From: Spirometra erinaceieuropaei
Taxonomy: Eukaryota > Platyhelminthes > Cestoda > Diphyllobothriidea > Diphyllobothriidae
Assembly: GCA_902702965.1 (NCBI GenBank)
Contig: CACRXP010000038.1
Span: 190,500-254,499 of the forward strand
Length of the DNA stretch: 64,000 nt
Direction: 5' to 3'
This document shows, piece by piece, positions 23,090 through 33,394 of this stretch. Made by a program: the position numbers and the translations under genes. How positions within the stretch are numbered: position 1 is the first letter of the stretch; every line of letters begins with the position of its first letter. The notes beneath the pieces are model-generated. The model worked only from the letters and a program-made list of their open reading frames with translations. It searched no databases and had not been told where the DNA came from.

Positions 23090-23158
23090 ATTATAGACGT
23101 GCATGGTTTGAGGATCAGTCGATCTTTCCCTGATCCGGCATGGGAACATTTTCAATAG
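23090..23158 (+). CDS. NWD-like gene, tentative third exon
   Basis: After GGTGGCAG (acceptor at 23088-23089) the phase-0 frame reads IIDVHGLRISRSFPDPAWEH before TAG at 23156. In NWD proteins the G-L-x-F strand is followed by a [IV]-[IV]-D-[ML]-x-[WH]-G segment, so IIDVHGLR sits where expected. No convincing donor precedes the stop, so either the end is misplaced, the copy is damaged, or the exon is not real. The part that should connect it to exon a (a short E-I-x-x-C type helix) is not visible and may fall in the adjoining gap. Confidence 0.3.
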   Translation: MIDVHGLRISRSFPDPAWEHFQ

Positions 23159-23577
23159 ACGACCTCGCTGAATATCACTGACTTACAAGGGATAAAAGGC
23201 AGTTTTTATGTCCGGAAAACTGTCGGCGTTCAACGGAAATTCGGGAAAAGATTCACATATGAGCGAAAAGTTAACATGGAGATCGGTTTCAGGAGCTCGA
23301 TTATAAAGGTTCTGAAATCAAAGCCGATTCAGGATCTCTCAGTTAAATCGAGAATTTTTAAAATATAGACTGTTAGGGAATACTGCAATAAAAGGGCCCC
23401 GGTATTCAGAGTAAAATGAGACAGCCACTGAGCTGTGTCATGCAGCAGTAATTACTGGACGTCTAAATCTACTGGCTACATTTTTTACGAAGACGGCGTC
23501 AAAGCCTTTGTACAGAAAGTGGGTTCCAGAGGAATTCAGTCCTTTTGTAGAGTGATGAGAAGATAAAATGTAAGGGT
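23159..23577. other. presumed intron sequence before the first N gap
   Basis: No frame or repeat that I can support. If the gene model is right this belongs to the intron before exon a. Confidence 0.3.
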
Positions 23578-23685
23578 CACCTCCATATTGCAGAACAGGA
23601 GACGCCAGTCACCACCTGAGGTACGACTTTAAATTCAACCGTTGGATTTGCCACATGAACAGTGCCCACCATCCACATGAACCAC
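23578..23685 (-). repeat. R3 dispersed repeat, minus copy, cut by the gap
   Basis: CCTCCATATTGCAG, AGGAGACGCCAGTCACCACC and TACGACTTTAAATTCAACCG are the reverse complement of 18950-19085. The copy is truncated by the run of N starting at 23686. Confidence 0.6.
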
Positions 23686-23744
23686 NNNNNNNNNNNNNNN
23701 NNNNNNNNNNNNNNNNNNNNNNNNNNNNNNNNNNNNNNNNNNNN
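23686..23744. other. assembly gap (59 N)
   Basis: Undetermined bases. The base after the gap begins CAGCGAACAGGTTGCG, the same sequence that follows the second gap at 36973. Confidence 0.98.
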
Positions 23745-23945
23745 CAGCGAACAGGTTGCGCCTTGACGTCTTTCATTAAATCCACGTCTCGGTAATAGCG
23801 AGTCTAACAAATCCAGTAGGCCGTAAGTAAAACTATGAAACCATTCTTGGCATTTCATTTATGTGTTTGCGAAGATTCCGGGGGTCTCTTTATATTTGTC
23901 TATGTCTTTCATAGAAACATAAGCAAGCGGTAACATTTTCTCCAG

Positions 23946-24161
23946 ATACTACTTGGACACAAGTATGGTGCACCCCTCTTGCCAGCTCGAATACCGGACG
24001 AGATTTTTTCGACTCTGAAGAAGCGATTGACCCAATCTAAAGGAGACAGTTTCCTCAACGCCTTCAAGGAAGTAGTTTTTCTGGAAGATTGGTACATTCA
24101 TTGTCTCGATGACGAATCTGACAAAGCCTGGTTACTCAGTTCCCAAGGCGTATTTCAAAAA
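23946..24161 (+). CDS. NWD-like gene exon a, copy A
   Basis: Acceptor TTTTCTCCAG, donor GTAAGT; 216 nt, phase 0 to 0. The product starts ILLGHKYGAPLLPARIPDEI and continues through a helical, lysine-rich part to LSSQGVFQK. The [LF]-G-x-[KR]-Y-G-x-x-[PL]-x-P-x-x-I-P pattern is a hallmark of the N-terminal domain of NWD1/NWD2-type proteins. It differs from copy B by a few bases, including one changing H to A in WYIHCLDD/WYIACLDD. Confidence 0.75.
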
Positions 24162-24535
24162 GTAAGTCGCAAGTTCTTCATAAGAACCGACCAGCGCGTT
24201 AGTAATTTTTTTAAAAGAGTATAAAAATGTGTAAGTTTCTGTTTATTTGTTGCAAATCATAAGACTGAGATACGAAGAAAACTCATTAAGATGCATAATT
24301 ATACTTATCATGGACTTAATATAAACAGATCAGTCCTGTGATAACCGCCTGTCGGCGTGCTTATTCCGCTATACAGACGCCTTCCGTCTTATTTTACGTT
24401 GAATTCGTGACGCGGTTTCCACCTATATTAATATAAACAAAAAATATTCCTTGTTGGTGCTAATTAATTCTGTTCTTTACTCTCGCTTTAAAATAGACAG
24501 GTAGGTTGTAAATCAGGAGGCAACTACATAAGGAG

Positions 24536-24589
24536 AAATCATGTATAAAATATAGTTATCCACATATAACTATATTTTATACATGATTT
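24536..24589. repeat. perfect 24-bp hairpin in the intron between exons a and b
   Basis: AAATCATGTATAAAATATAG.. (24536-24559) is exactly mirrored by 24566-24589 across a six-base loop (CCACAT). It lies about 170 bases before exon b. In copy B the same place (about 37763-37816) still aligns but the stem is broken by several substitutions. Confidence 0.75.
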
Positions 24590-24759
24590 TTCCTCATCTA
24601 ATGCTACATGTATAACGACATCTGTTTAATGCCGCTTAAGGTGGGCTTAATAGAGAAGAGATTGATGAACAGAAAGGCTATTGCGTTTTTTACATGTTGA
24701 ATTCTAGTCAAAAAGTTCTACCCATCTATCTGGACGTTTGATTTTCATTCACATAACAG

Positions 24760-24904
24760 GAGTTGTCCGAACGACAGGGTGGTGGAATCAGTAAGTACAT
24801 TCAGCGAGAAACGATCATCCGGCGTATTCTATATCACCTCTTCTCGCTTTGCGAAAAGGAAGGGTTTATTGAAGCCGGATCAACAGAAAGTTACATGAAA
24901 TTCG
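24760..24904 (+). CDS. NWD-like gene exon b, copy A
   Basis: Acceptor CATAACAG, donor GTAAAT; 145 nt, starting phase 0 and ending with one spare base. The product reads ELSERQGGGISKYIQRETII.. and ends TESYMKF: charged and helical, matching the segment after the N-terminal alpha/beta domain in NWD proteins, where an R-x-E-x-x-x-G-[IL] type helix occurs. It follows exon a in phase. Confidence 0.7.
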
Positions 24905-25638
24905 GTAAATAAACTGTTGATGTCCATTGGCTAGGTTGATCGCTTCCTCTATAGCATTCGCTAATTAGACTTTCCCTTCACTTGCACAGTGGCCCTCGTT
25001 TTTTACAGGATCTTCAAGCCAACTGTCTTATACTAATGTCTATTATGAATCTTGTTAGTTTTCCCTCTTTCGTTATTGCTTAAATCCCAGCTTTTGCTGC
25101 ATTAAGTCACGCGCATAAAATCGACTCATTAACCCATGGTGTCGCAGGTAAACGTAACCTCCAAACAAAGTAGTTATGAGAACATTAAAACGTCTAGAAC
25201 AAGACTGTCAGCCGAAATTTTTTTTTATATTTGGCCATGGCTCACTTTAGACACAAGCACTGTCTAGATAATATTAATTTATCCGACTCGCTTGGGGAAA
25301 TTTTGACAACCCCGACGAGCATTGTGTCTGAGACTGTATGAACAAGATATGAGTTAAGTCACCGCTCCAACTTCCTGACCTATGATGCCTCGACTGAGAG
25401 TCGGGATTTTACTCACATTTTGATTTAAATGTCCACCCGACCTATTTCAACCTATTAAATCTGTGTACTAATTCTGACATAAAAATCAACGGCCCAAGCA
25501 ACGACCTAAGCAATCAATCTAGAATACACCCGTTGACTGTCAGGCTCGCTCAATTAATAGACATTTTTAGCGGATTTGCATAGTTTATTTATTCCGATTT
25601 TGAAAAACCAAAATGTGATTAAACTCAAAGCTTCCAGT

Positions 25639-25775
25639 CGAGGTCTCGTATATCAGGTAGTTCGAGCGTTGGTTGTACCAAAGTCTCACACCTGATGTCT
25701 TGGATTCGAACTCCACAGGAGCCGCTGAGCTTTTTAAAAAATGGGCCAGCTGAGTTACACAAGTCTTTCAAAAGC
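25639..25775 (+). mobile_element. tRNA-derived SINE-like element
   Basis: ATATCAGGTAGTTCGAGCG resembles a tRNA D-arm/A box. GGATTCGAACTCC about 50 bases later is a B box/T-arm. The tail CTGAGCTTTTTAAAAAATGG matches the tail of the minus-strand copy at 30566-30690 (read as TTAAGTTTTAAACAGTTGGG). Two copies sharing both the tRNA-like head and a non-tRNA tail indicate a SINE family and not a functional tRNA gene. It lies in the A-only part of the intron between exons b and c. Confidence 0.65.
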
Positions 25776-25861
25776 AACTATTCACGTTACTGTTACGACA
25801 AGAGAGTAGGAACCTCCTCGGCAATACAGGTGTTATTGCACAAGGTTACAGGAAAGTAAAA

Positions 25862-25985
25862 TATTCCCGTGCACTAACCCCGGCGCTAACTCATACTCAA
25901 ACCCTAAGCCAAAACCTAAGCATAACTCAATCTCTAGACTTCATCCAAACCCTAAACGTAAGGTGACTAGTAACCCCAGACCCCA
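25862..25985. repeat. degenerate telomere-like tract (CCCTAA type)
   Basis: Repeated CTAACCCC, AAACCCTAAGC, AAAACCTAAGC and AAACCCTAAACG units in about 120 bases. Present only in copy A, because copy B has a deletion across it. Confidence 0.5.
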
Positions 25986-26603
25986 TTTACCTGCCTGGAG
26001 GTTAATGCAGCGTTTCTGGAATTGAGGGAGTTTCGGGTTCCGTGGCTTGATATATTACTTTACTCAAAATGTCATGTAATTTTGTACATTTCTTTTTTAC
26101 CTTGAGTAATATTTCCGGCCCTAGCTCAACTGTTGCTCTAATTGAAGTCCACCGAGCGTGGCTAATGGTATAATCAGGCAACAAGTATCAGGCGACCCGC
26201 AGCTAGTGCCGATTCTAATGACTCAAACTAGGTCTTCATTAAAACACGCACCGCCTTGGGAGGGCAATAGAAGGCGGGCGGCATGAAATGTTCGTTCTCT
26301 TTCGGGCAATCCAGTGGCCAGCCGATCAAAGAGGAGGACAGATCTGGTCGACTGCTAACTGACTCTGACTGCAAGGTGGACATCGTAGATCTCAGTGACA
26401 CTCGTTTCTCCATACTAGGGCAAATGAAAAAAATGGGTGCCTGCTGAACCCTGTTTTGAAACCGACGTCCGAGGACAGGGCGGCGGGGAAGCTGAAATAC
26501 GCTTTGCTAACAAACGGCTGTCCTACTCCGGCAGGGGATTAACGATCGCAAGAGCGGAAAATGCGCCATCGTCATTAGCAGCTGCGATTGTCCACGTCGC
26601 GTA

Positions 26604-27595
26604 CAGTAGGTGGGCTAATTCATGAAATGTCGACCGAAATTCCGGAATGCGTTTTCGTTTCGAAAAGATTAGTTAAGTAGAGTTCTAAAACAAGGCAGCC
26701 TCCAACATAATTCTATAATATTTCAGTGACCCCAGGATGCCGGCTTTCGAATGAACTTCCTTCCGCCTGCATGCACACACTACGCCCTGTAAAAAACGAC
26801 TACTCATGTAGCATGAATTTTCTCATTGATTTACGAAGCCCCTAAATGTCTTATTATATTTCATGGAAAACGTGCACGAAAATATTCATTCTTTCGCTCA
26901 TTCGGTAGATAATTACGCCTTCTTCTAATTTTATGCTCGAAGGAGAGACATAATTCGGTCTTCAAAAAGTTTCTGATTGTGGAGCCTTTAAATACCATGA
27001 AATGGCCGTTCATAAATCGTCATGTATCTGCATTTACCAGTGTGTCTTGTACAGTTAACAATATGGATCAAATCCTCTGCTAAATTTTATGAGCCTTGTG
27101 TGGTTCCACTTTAGTACCGTAGAGAACTGTGTGGTTTTCCGTATGCGGAGAATATACGGCTTGTAGTTTGGAAACCCTGAATGCAAGTGTGACGCTAGAG
27201 CGGGTTCAAAATTAATCGGAAATTGGAAAAGTTTTTAAAAACCGAATTATACCCTTCCTTCGAGTATAAAATTGAAAGAAGGCATTATTTTCTACCGAAT
27301 GAGCGAAAGAATGAACATTTTATGCATATTTCCCATGAAATATAATTGGACTTTTAGGGGCATCGGAAATGAATGAGAAAAAATACATGCTAAGTAAGTA
27401 GTCATTTTTCACCGAGTGTAGATTTGCATGCAGGCGGAAGGAAGTTCATTTGAAAGCCGGCATCCTGAGGTAACTGAATTATTATAGATTTATGCCGCAC
27501 GATGACAGTTTTACAACCCTACTTAAGTAATCTTTTAGAATCCAAAACGCATTTCGGAATTTCGGTTGACATTTCATGAGTTAGCCCACCTACTG
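26604..27595 (-). mobile_element. R1 long-inverted-repeat element, copy 5 (copy A only)
   Basis: Flanked by TA on both sides (26602-26603 and 27596-27597), starting CAGTAGGTGGGCTAATTC and ending GAGTTAGCCCACCTACTG. The centre is in the opposite orientation to the other copies: the block ending GGTTTCCAAAC appears as GTTTGGAAACCCTGAATGC. Copy B keeps only the right-hand ~50 bases of this element (38157-38206), so the element was there before the deletion in B. Confidence 0.85.
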
Positions 27596-27939
27596 TAAAT
27601 TTATTGGTCGTGGTGATTTCAGTGTGCACTAAATTGACAGGCTTCAACCCATCAAGATGTATAAAAGTCGTGGTTTGTTAGGGTGCTGACTGCCCGGAAC
27701 AATTCAGTCCTATTTTAAAATGGTAGCTAGACTTCAGTGGCTCCGCTTTCATGTTGGCTGTCATGGCAAACACCACATCCGCCAGGTCAGAGCTATTGTC
27801 TGGCGTATGAAGTACGATCAATTTACAGCCCCACAGATACGGAGCCCCATTTCCTTCCCAGTTAACCTGACTCTGAGAGGTTCCTGAGGTGTATGTGAGT
27901 GGGGAGTGAGGATGAAAGCGGATTCGGTGTTTAAAGACA

Positions 27940-28440
27940 CTCCAACCGTCGTGCCGGACGATGTCCACCGTGTGCTGCACAGCGAGCTGAGAGCAGGCAC
28001 GGTGAATTGCTCGTAGATTAATTTATAGTGATAGTAGACTGTCGCTGCACCTACCGCATTCTCTCCTCCTCCTCCTCCTCCTCCTCCTCCTCCTCCTCCT
28101 CTCCCACCTGTGGCCGGTGTCGAGACAGAGACAAGAAGACCGAAGGCGGGGAGCGCGCAGGTGGATGGCACGGTTAAGTCTATACCCTGGCGCTCCACTC
28201 TACGTCCCCTGGTCCATACAGCAAACGACCAGGATTTTAAACAACGACGAAATGGGGCGACGACAACGGTGCCAATGTGCGCGACCACTGTCGGCGATTG
28301 GGTTTGCCACCTCACCGCGAAATATTGGCGTCTGCTATGATGTGCATTCCAATAACGCCAGCACAAATCCGATCTGACCCCCTGTTGGTCCAGCCCATCT
28401 ACTACGTGGTTCGCTTTGAAAATATTGCCACTCCCCAAAA
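27940..28440 (+). repeat. R2 dispersed repeat with a pure CTC microsatellite, copy A
   Basis: R2 order is complete: GATGTCCACCGTGTGCTGCA, GAGCAGGCACGGTG, TTATAGTGATAGTAGACTG, CACCTACCGCATTCTC, then a CTC repeat (28061-28105), CGGTGTCGAGACAGAGAC, ATGGCACGGTTAAGTC, TGGTCCATACAGCAAACGAC, GTTTGCCACCTCACCGCGAA and CCTGTTGGTCCAGCCCATCT. The 210-codon minus frame across it is repeat-derived and glycine-rich only because of the CTC run. Confidence 0.75.
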
Positions 28441-28844
28441 CCCATGGCACGGAAATTGCTCGATCTATTAGGTGACTGTATACTAAACAGGACTCGAATC
28501 TGGTTTCAGTATGTGACCCTTATAGAGGCCCCATTTGCGTGGAATTCGAAACCCCTAGAATGAGGTCTGGTAAATGTGAAGTTGTGGACCAGCTAGCGAG
28601 TTTTAGGCGCCAACGGGTTGTCTAGTTTTGTCAACTACTAAGCCGCATCCACGCCCCCTCGTCTTGCCTTTATCTTACCATCGGGGAGCAGTGAGCGATG
28701 AAACAGATTGATATAGACGTTACTCATGTCTACTCCACTATTAGCGAATTCTTAATTACGTCCCGGCAGCGTCCACTTCAGGGGACACTACTGAACTCCC
28801 GCAAATCCCGCTTCTTTTACCCGTCTTCACTTTTTAAAACAAAG

Positions 28845-29182
28845 AGCTTCAGGGCTGTGTCAAACGGGTTATTAACCTACAAGTGGACACTGCGGGAAAT
28901 AATGTGATTGCTCCGACCCTCGAACGTCCTCTTCAACCCATTCTGGTCCAGCGACGGTTCGCTGACATTGGAAATCATGTGGCCGAAAACCCGGGTCCGG
29001 TTAATTACCTTGACTACCTACCTTCAAAGGACGGTGGGCAGGCCGAGCTTGATGTGGACCTCTGGGAGATGTTGGAGAAACTGACAACATCACTCACTCT
29101 GGCCGCGAGAGATGGAGCTTCTACGTCAGCCTTCTTCTCTTACAAGACACTTTGGCGCCATCCCAATGGAATCGACCAAGAA
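28845..29182 (+). CDS. NWD-like gene exon c, copy A
   Basis: Acceptor ACAAAG after a pyrimidine stretch, donor GTAAGT. At 338 nt it restores phase 0 after the single spare base of exon b (G+AG gives Glu), then reads LQGCVKRVINLQVDTAGNNV, continues through ILVQRRFADIGNH and LDYLPSKDGGQAELDVDLWE to WRHPNGIDQE. An earlier in-frame stop fixes this acceptor: using the later CTTCAG would put a stop in frame. It matches the region between the N-terminal domain and the NACHT. Confidence 0.7.
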
Positions 29183-29322
29183 GTAAGTCGAAAAAAGCAC
29201 CGGGAGAGACAGGAACCTATAGTAAATTATCAGTAGGATAAAGGAAGGCATAAATGTATGAATTCCTTAAACAGTTGAGTTAACAGGAGACCCGTTCATG
29301 AGGAGATATAGGTAATGATGGG

Positions 29323-29700
29323 GTGTAGGATTCACAACTAACTTGAGCTAGCTTGAGGACCGTGTCATACGCTGATTGGTGGAAGAGGGGGTTTTACGGG
29401 TGTGGCAACACACAGGACGGAGAGCAAGGAGACTCAGAAAATAAATAGATTTCTGCCGAATGTCTTATCGTGCGTCGTCATTTAGCAAAGAACGTGAGAG
29501 CGAAAAGTAAAAAATAAGCAAACAGCAACTTTCAAAAAATGACGGACTATGAATAAAGCGCCGCTGGTAAGTTTACATTTTGTCAGGGAGGGAAGGAAAT
29601 TTCGAACAATAGGAACAGGGAATAATAATTTATGTTTACAGGCACAGTGAAGTTCAAGGTATATTTTTGTGGTTACCATCTACTTGTGGGTCCTACACTC
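29323..29700 (+). mobile_element. R4 MITE-like element, copy A
   Basis: Short terminal inverted repeats: GTGTAGGATTCACAACTA at the left and the mirrored CTTGTGGGTCCTACACT at the right, about 378 bp apart. Internal landmarks are CTTGAGGACCGTGTCATACG, GGTGTGGCAACACACAGGAC, AAAATAAATAGATTTCTGCC and AATGACGGACTATGAATAAA. A minus-oriented copy at 54142-54521 has the same ends and interior. No coding capacity. Confidence 0.7.
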
Positions 29701-29862
29701 TATAGTTACCGATGTGTACCTATGCTTTAACGGACATAATTGTGAAAGTCTCGATAACCGCGATGGAAGGCGGAACCGGGAAAAGAAAAAAGGGGTATCC
29801 TAGGCGCCGTTGGGCTTCTAGCCAACAGGTCGAGGTATCGAGCCCAACATATTCCACACCTT

Positions 29863-30243
29863 GACAGCTAATGAGCCAGAAATGACCATTCCCGTCTCCT
29901 TTGTCTTTGTCGGTAATGTTACTTTGCCTATATTATGCGCTGCTGTGCGGCTGCTGGCTGGACTCGAGGGAGAGATAGAGCTCCAAGACCCAAAAGACGA
30001 GTGTTTTTCGTAATACGGCCAGTGACTGCTCCTTGTGCTTGTCGGTAATGTTACTCTGCATACATATAATGGTAAAGGGCGCTCAGCGATCGTTCTTACG
30101 GAATTCACCCGTCCCAATGTGCCTTGCGGGCTCTCTCTCGAGCCAAACCAGCAGCCGCACAGCGGCGCATGGTATAGGTAAAATGTTATTACCGACAAAG
30201 ACAAGGCGGACTGGAGTGGTTTCTTCTGTCTCATTAGTCGTCG
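29863..30243. repeat. R5 inverted-repeat (fold-back) element, copy A
   Basis: The left arm (29863-30000: GACAGCTAATGAGCCAGAAA, TTTGTCTTTGTCGGTAATG, GCTGTGCGGCTGCTGGCTGG) is mirrored by the right arm (30108-30243: TCTCGAGCCAAACCAGCAGC, CATTACCGAC variants, TCTGTCTCATTAG). A ~110 bp centre lies between. Copy B keeps the left arm (41091-41230), but its right arm is lost in the deletion at 41393. Confidence 0.6.
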
Positions 30244-30360
30244 TCAGCCAGTAGACATATGACCCTCACTGTTGCAGTTAGGAGCTCACTCGATCCCATT
30301 CCGTCCGTCCTCCAGCTTGCTATTGGCCACAACGAACGTTGTGCCATATATCTGTACATA

Positions 30361-31468
30361 CAGTTGATGTGCTAATTCATGAAATCTTAACCGAAATTTT
30401 GAAATACGTCTTCGAGTTTAAAAGACTACTTAAGTAGGGTTGTGATATTAATCATCCTGCAGCATAATGCCTGGATAATTCAGTTACTTCAGGATGCCGA
30501 CTTTTGAATGAACTTCTTTGCGGCCGCCTGCAAAAACCAAATTCTGTAAAAAATGACAACTTAATAAGTCATTCATCCTGACCCAACTGTTTAAAACTTA
30601 ACGCCTCGGTGGGATTCGAACGCACAACAGTAAGGGGAAAGCTTTAGTACAGCCAACGCTCTAACTACCTGAGTTAAGAGGTCCCGCCGGACATTCGGGT
30701 CGTTTTCTCATTGATTTTCGATGACCTTATAAATTCGGATACATCCCATAGAAAGCAAGCATACAAATATTCACCCTCCTACTTGGTTGGTAGGAAATCA
30801 CGTTTTCTTCAAATTTGGCACTTGAAGGGAGTGCATAATCCGAGTAAAAAACTTTTCCCGTTTCCGATTAATTTTGAACCTGACCTGCTGTTACATTTGC
30901 ATTCAAGGTTTCTAAACTATAAGCTGTCTATTTTTCGTGTACAGAATTTCATACATTTCTATACGCCACTAAGAGGGAAGTGTGCGGGACTAATGAAACC
31001 TAGCAGTAAATTTGGGCCTCATTGTGAACTTTACAAGCAAGCTTAGTGAATGAAGAGACACGATGTTTTATAAACGGGCATTTCACGGTCTTAAAAAAAC
31101 TGCATAATTAAAAACGATTTATACCCTTCCTTCAAGTATAAAATTTGACGAAGACATAATTTTCTGCCAAACGAGTGGGGGAATGAATATTTGCATGCGC
31201 ATTTTCTACTAAATATATTTGAATTTATAAGGGGTTCGAAAATAAATGCGAAAAGCTCGTACTACTAATGTGATCCCTTTTTGCGAAATGTAGTTTTTGC
31301 AGGCGGCCAGTAAAAGGCTCGTTTAAATCCGGAATCCCGGCGTAACTGAAGTATCTTGAGGTTATGCTGCACAGTGATTAATAAAGCAACCCCACTTTAG
31401 TAATCATTCCAAGTCCAACGGTTATTTCATAATTTCAGTTAACGGTTCATGAGTCAGCACATCTCCTG
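30361..31468 (+). mobile_element. R1 long-inverted-repeat element, copy 6 (full only in copy A)
   Basis: TA-flanked (30359-30360 and 31469-31470), starting CAGTTGATGTGCTAATTC and ending GAGTCAGCACATCTCCTG. It is about 110-150 bp longer than other copies because a tRNA-like SINE is inserted in its left arm. Copy B retains only its right ~185 bp (41394-41577). Confidence 0.8.
30566..30697 (-). mobile_element. tRNA-derived SINE-like insertion inside R1
   Basis: On the minus strand the head (30685-30601) reads CTTAACTCAGGTAGTTAGAG, then GTTGGCTGTACTAAAGC, then a T-arm GTGCGTTCGAATCCCAC. Fitted to a tRNA, GGCT/AGCT can form the anticodon stem with an ACT anticodon in the loop, and about 15 bases separate it from the T-arm, as in class II tRNAs. 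The acceptor stem pairs poorly. The same head and tail occur at 25639, so this is a SINE-like copy, not a working tRNA gene. Confidence 0.65.
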
Positions 31469-33131
31469 TATATGATAGAGGTGTGTTCATCGATTGCGCA
31501 GCAGGGGATACTTCTCCCGTTGCGCTTTAGGGCTCGATGTAGAGCTCCGCCGGCCAAATGACGGTACGGGTCATGGTCGTTTCTGGCTTTTTAGTAGTCA
31601 TCAGCCAGTCATACTCAACCGCAGGTTTGTAAGTTGTGAGGCGCCAACTCACCTGCTGTTGGTGAGAAGTCCATTCTTCTAGCCAATGAACCACAGGATC
31701 TTCGTCCTGTCGACTGCGAACAGAAGTGTTATTTGTGGTGGATGGGCGCTCACTGATCACGTTACGGGATATACTCGTCCCATTGTGCTTTACGCCCAAA
31801 ACTGTTGAATTTTAGCCTGCCTGACGTAAATGGTTTGCTTAAGATCGTACAGATACGCGTCCACTGAATTCGGTTCAGTTCAGTTTGCTGAGGCGTACAG
31901 TAGAGACATTGCGCTTTTTGCTGGTTGGGATCGATTGCGTCCGTCTGTACTAGGCCATTCGAATGTTGTTTGCAGTATCGAAGGTGAGGCACGTGTTGTT
32001 TCTTGCTTCGTCTGTGGGCACCTTCTACAGGGTGTAGCGGTCCTTTGTTACTCCGCCAACGTCAATGATGCAAGTTTGTTTCCACGCAGATATGTGTCCT
32101 AGGTCTAGGGTGTGCATGACTGCCTGGGATGGAGTGTCTAATCTCAAAACTCCTAGTAGGTTTTCTTGTATGCGGATTATTAAACAATTAGAAAATTCGC
32201 AGTCGGCCAAGTTCCGTAAAACGTCTGCAACACGACAAATCTGCTCCAGGGAGCAACATCGCCCTCTCAGAAGCCCACTTTTCGCGTTGATCGAAGTAGA
32301 CGGCCTTACAGATAACGCATGCGATTCTGTAAACGATTTATTTGCAATCAAAATAGCAGACCCCGTCATAACCTGTATAACGAGATCACAAAAAGTAAGC
32401 ATAGGCTTGCATACTGCCTATATTTAGTGTTTTTTAGACGTACTTATGTGAACTCAAATACATTTTACGTGGGGAATAATTCGTTAGTTGGTTGGCATTG
32501 GCGCCGGGTGGTCGCAAAGTTGGGCATACCTTTCCCATTGAATTCTCCTCGCCTCGTGTATCGACGCACAAAATCAAAACGACACACGTTTTGGGAAAAC
32601 GAAGTTAAAATTTGCCTTGTTCCTGTCTGGCAAATATCCTTATCAAAACAATGCGTTATATGTAATACTAAGAAGGATGTAAGGTGATATGTGGGAATAA
32701 AGTTATATACATCTTACTTTCACAAAAATGAGATAAACGCAAACCTTAAAAAGACTTGCCTGGCTGGCTTCAGCTAGACTTTCCTGACTGACTTCTCTCT
32801 GAACTTTCCAGTCCGTATAGACGAAGACGAACAGTTCCTTTGACCTTTGGTAAATCAACTGGTCGGTTGAATTAAGTGTTCCTCGGTCTCCGAGCGTCGT
32901 TGATTTAGCAGACTCTTTGTCGTTCGTCATGACTAATAATTTATGTCTCGCTGGGAACAGGTTGATGACCGCACTTGATGCTGCAAAACGCTATTCGTGA
33001 ATGCACTTCGCAAGGTACCGCGGAAGGTTTGTGCTTGTGTATTTGCTTCAACAGTTTTTTTGTCAGCAACATGACATTCATCTCAAAAATATGATGGCAG
33101 TAGACTCGACTTCAGCCTATGCACCTCGAAA

Positions 33132-33380
33132 ATGACAAATAAACAGACCGGAGGTAACCATCAGGCGTCAGCTAATGAAACCGAAAAACCCCTGCCAGGG
33201 CAAGAAACGTCTGGAGTCGTTTATCGGATCTGGTGCAGTTGTGGACAAAGAAACTACGTCGGAGAAGGCGGAAGACTGCTCCGATCGCGAATGGCCGAAC
33301 CGGCTGCAGCAGCGCGGAGTACTGATGCCAACTCTCAAGTTAGGGGGCCGAAATCCTCGTTAGACGTGACAGTCGCATGA
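33132..33380 (+). pseudogene. Penelope-like element GIY-YIG fragment, copy A (internally deleted)
   Basis: Reads NETEKPLPGQETSGVVYRIW, CSCGQRNYVGEGGRLLRSRM and AEPAAAARSTDANSQ, then shifts frame. Compared with copy B it has lost about 55 bases encoding the TAHSTRSGHTFKFD segment (junction near 33343), and AEH has become AEP. It therefore lacks part of the nuclease core. It lies in the intron between exons c and d. Confidence 0.75.
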
Positions 33381-33394
33381 GCCGCGAGCTGCTT

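Noticed and set aside
27818..28450. 210-codon minus frame with a glycine run
   Set aside because: It lies in an R2 repeat; the glycines come from the CTC microsatellite and the frame differs between R2 copies.
32065..32427. 120-codon plus frame in copy A, with a 120-codon counterpart in copy B at 42197-42559
   Set aside because: Both copies are open, but differences between them change amino acids as often as expected for non-coding DNA, and exon c joins directly in phase to exon d without it.
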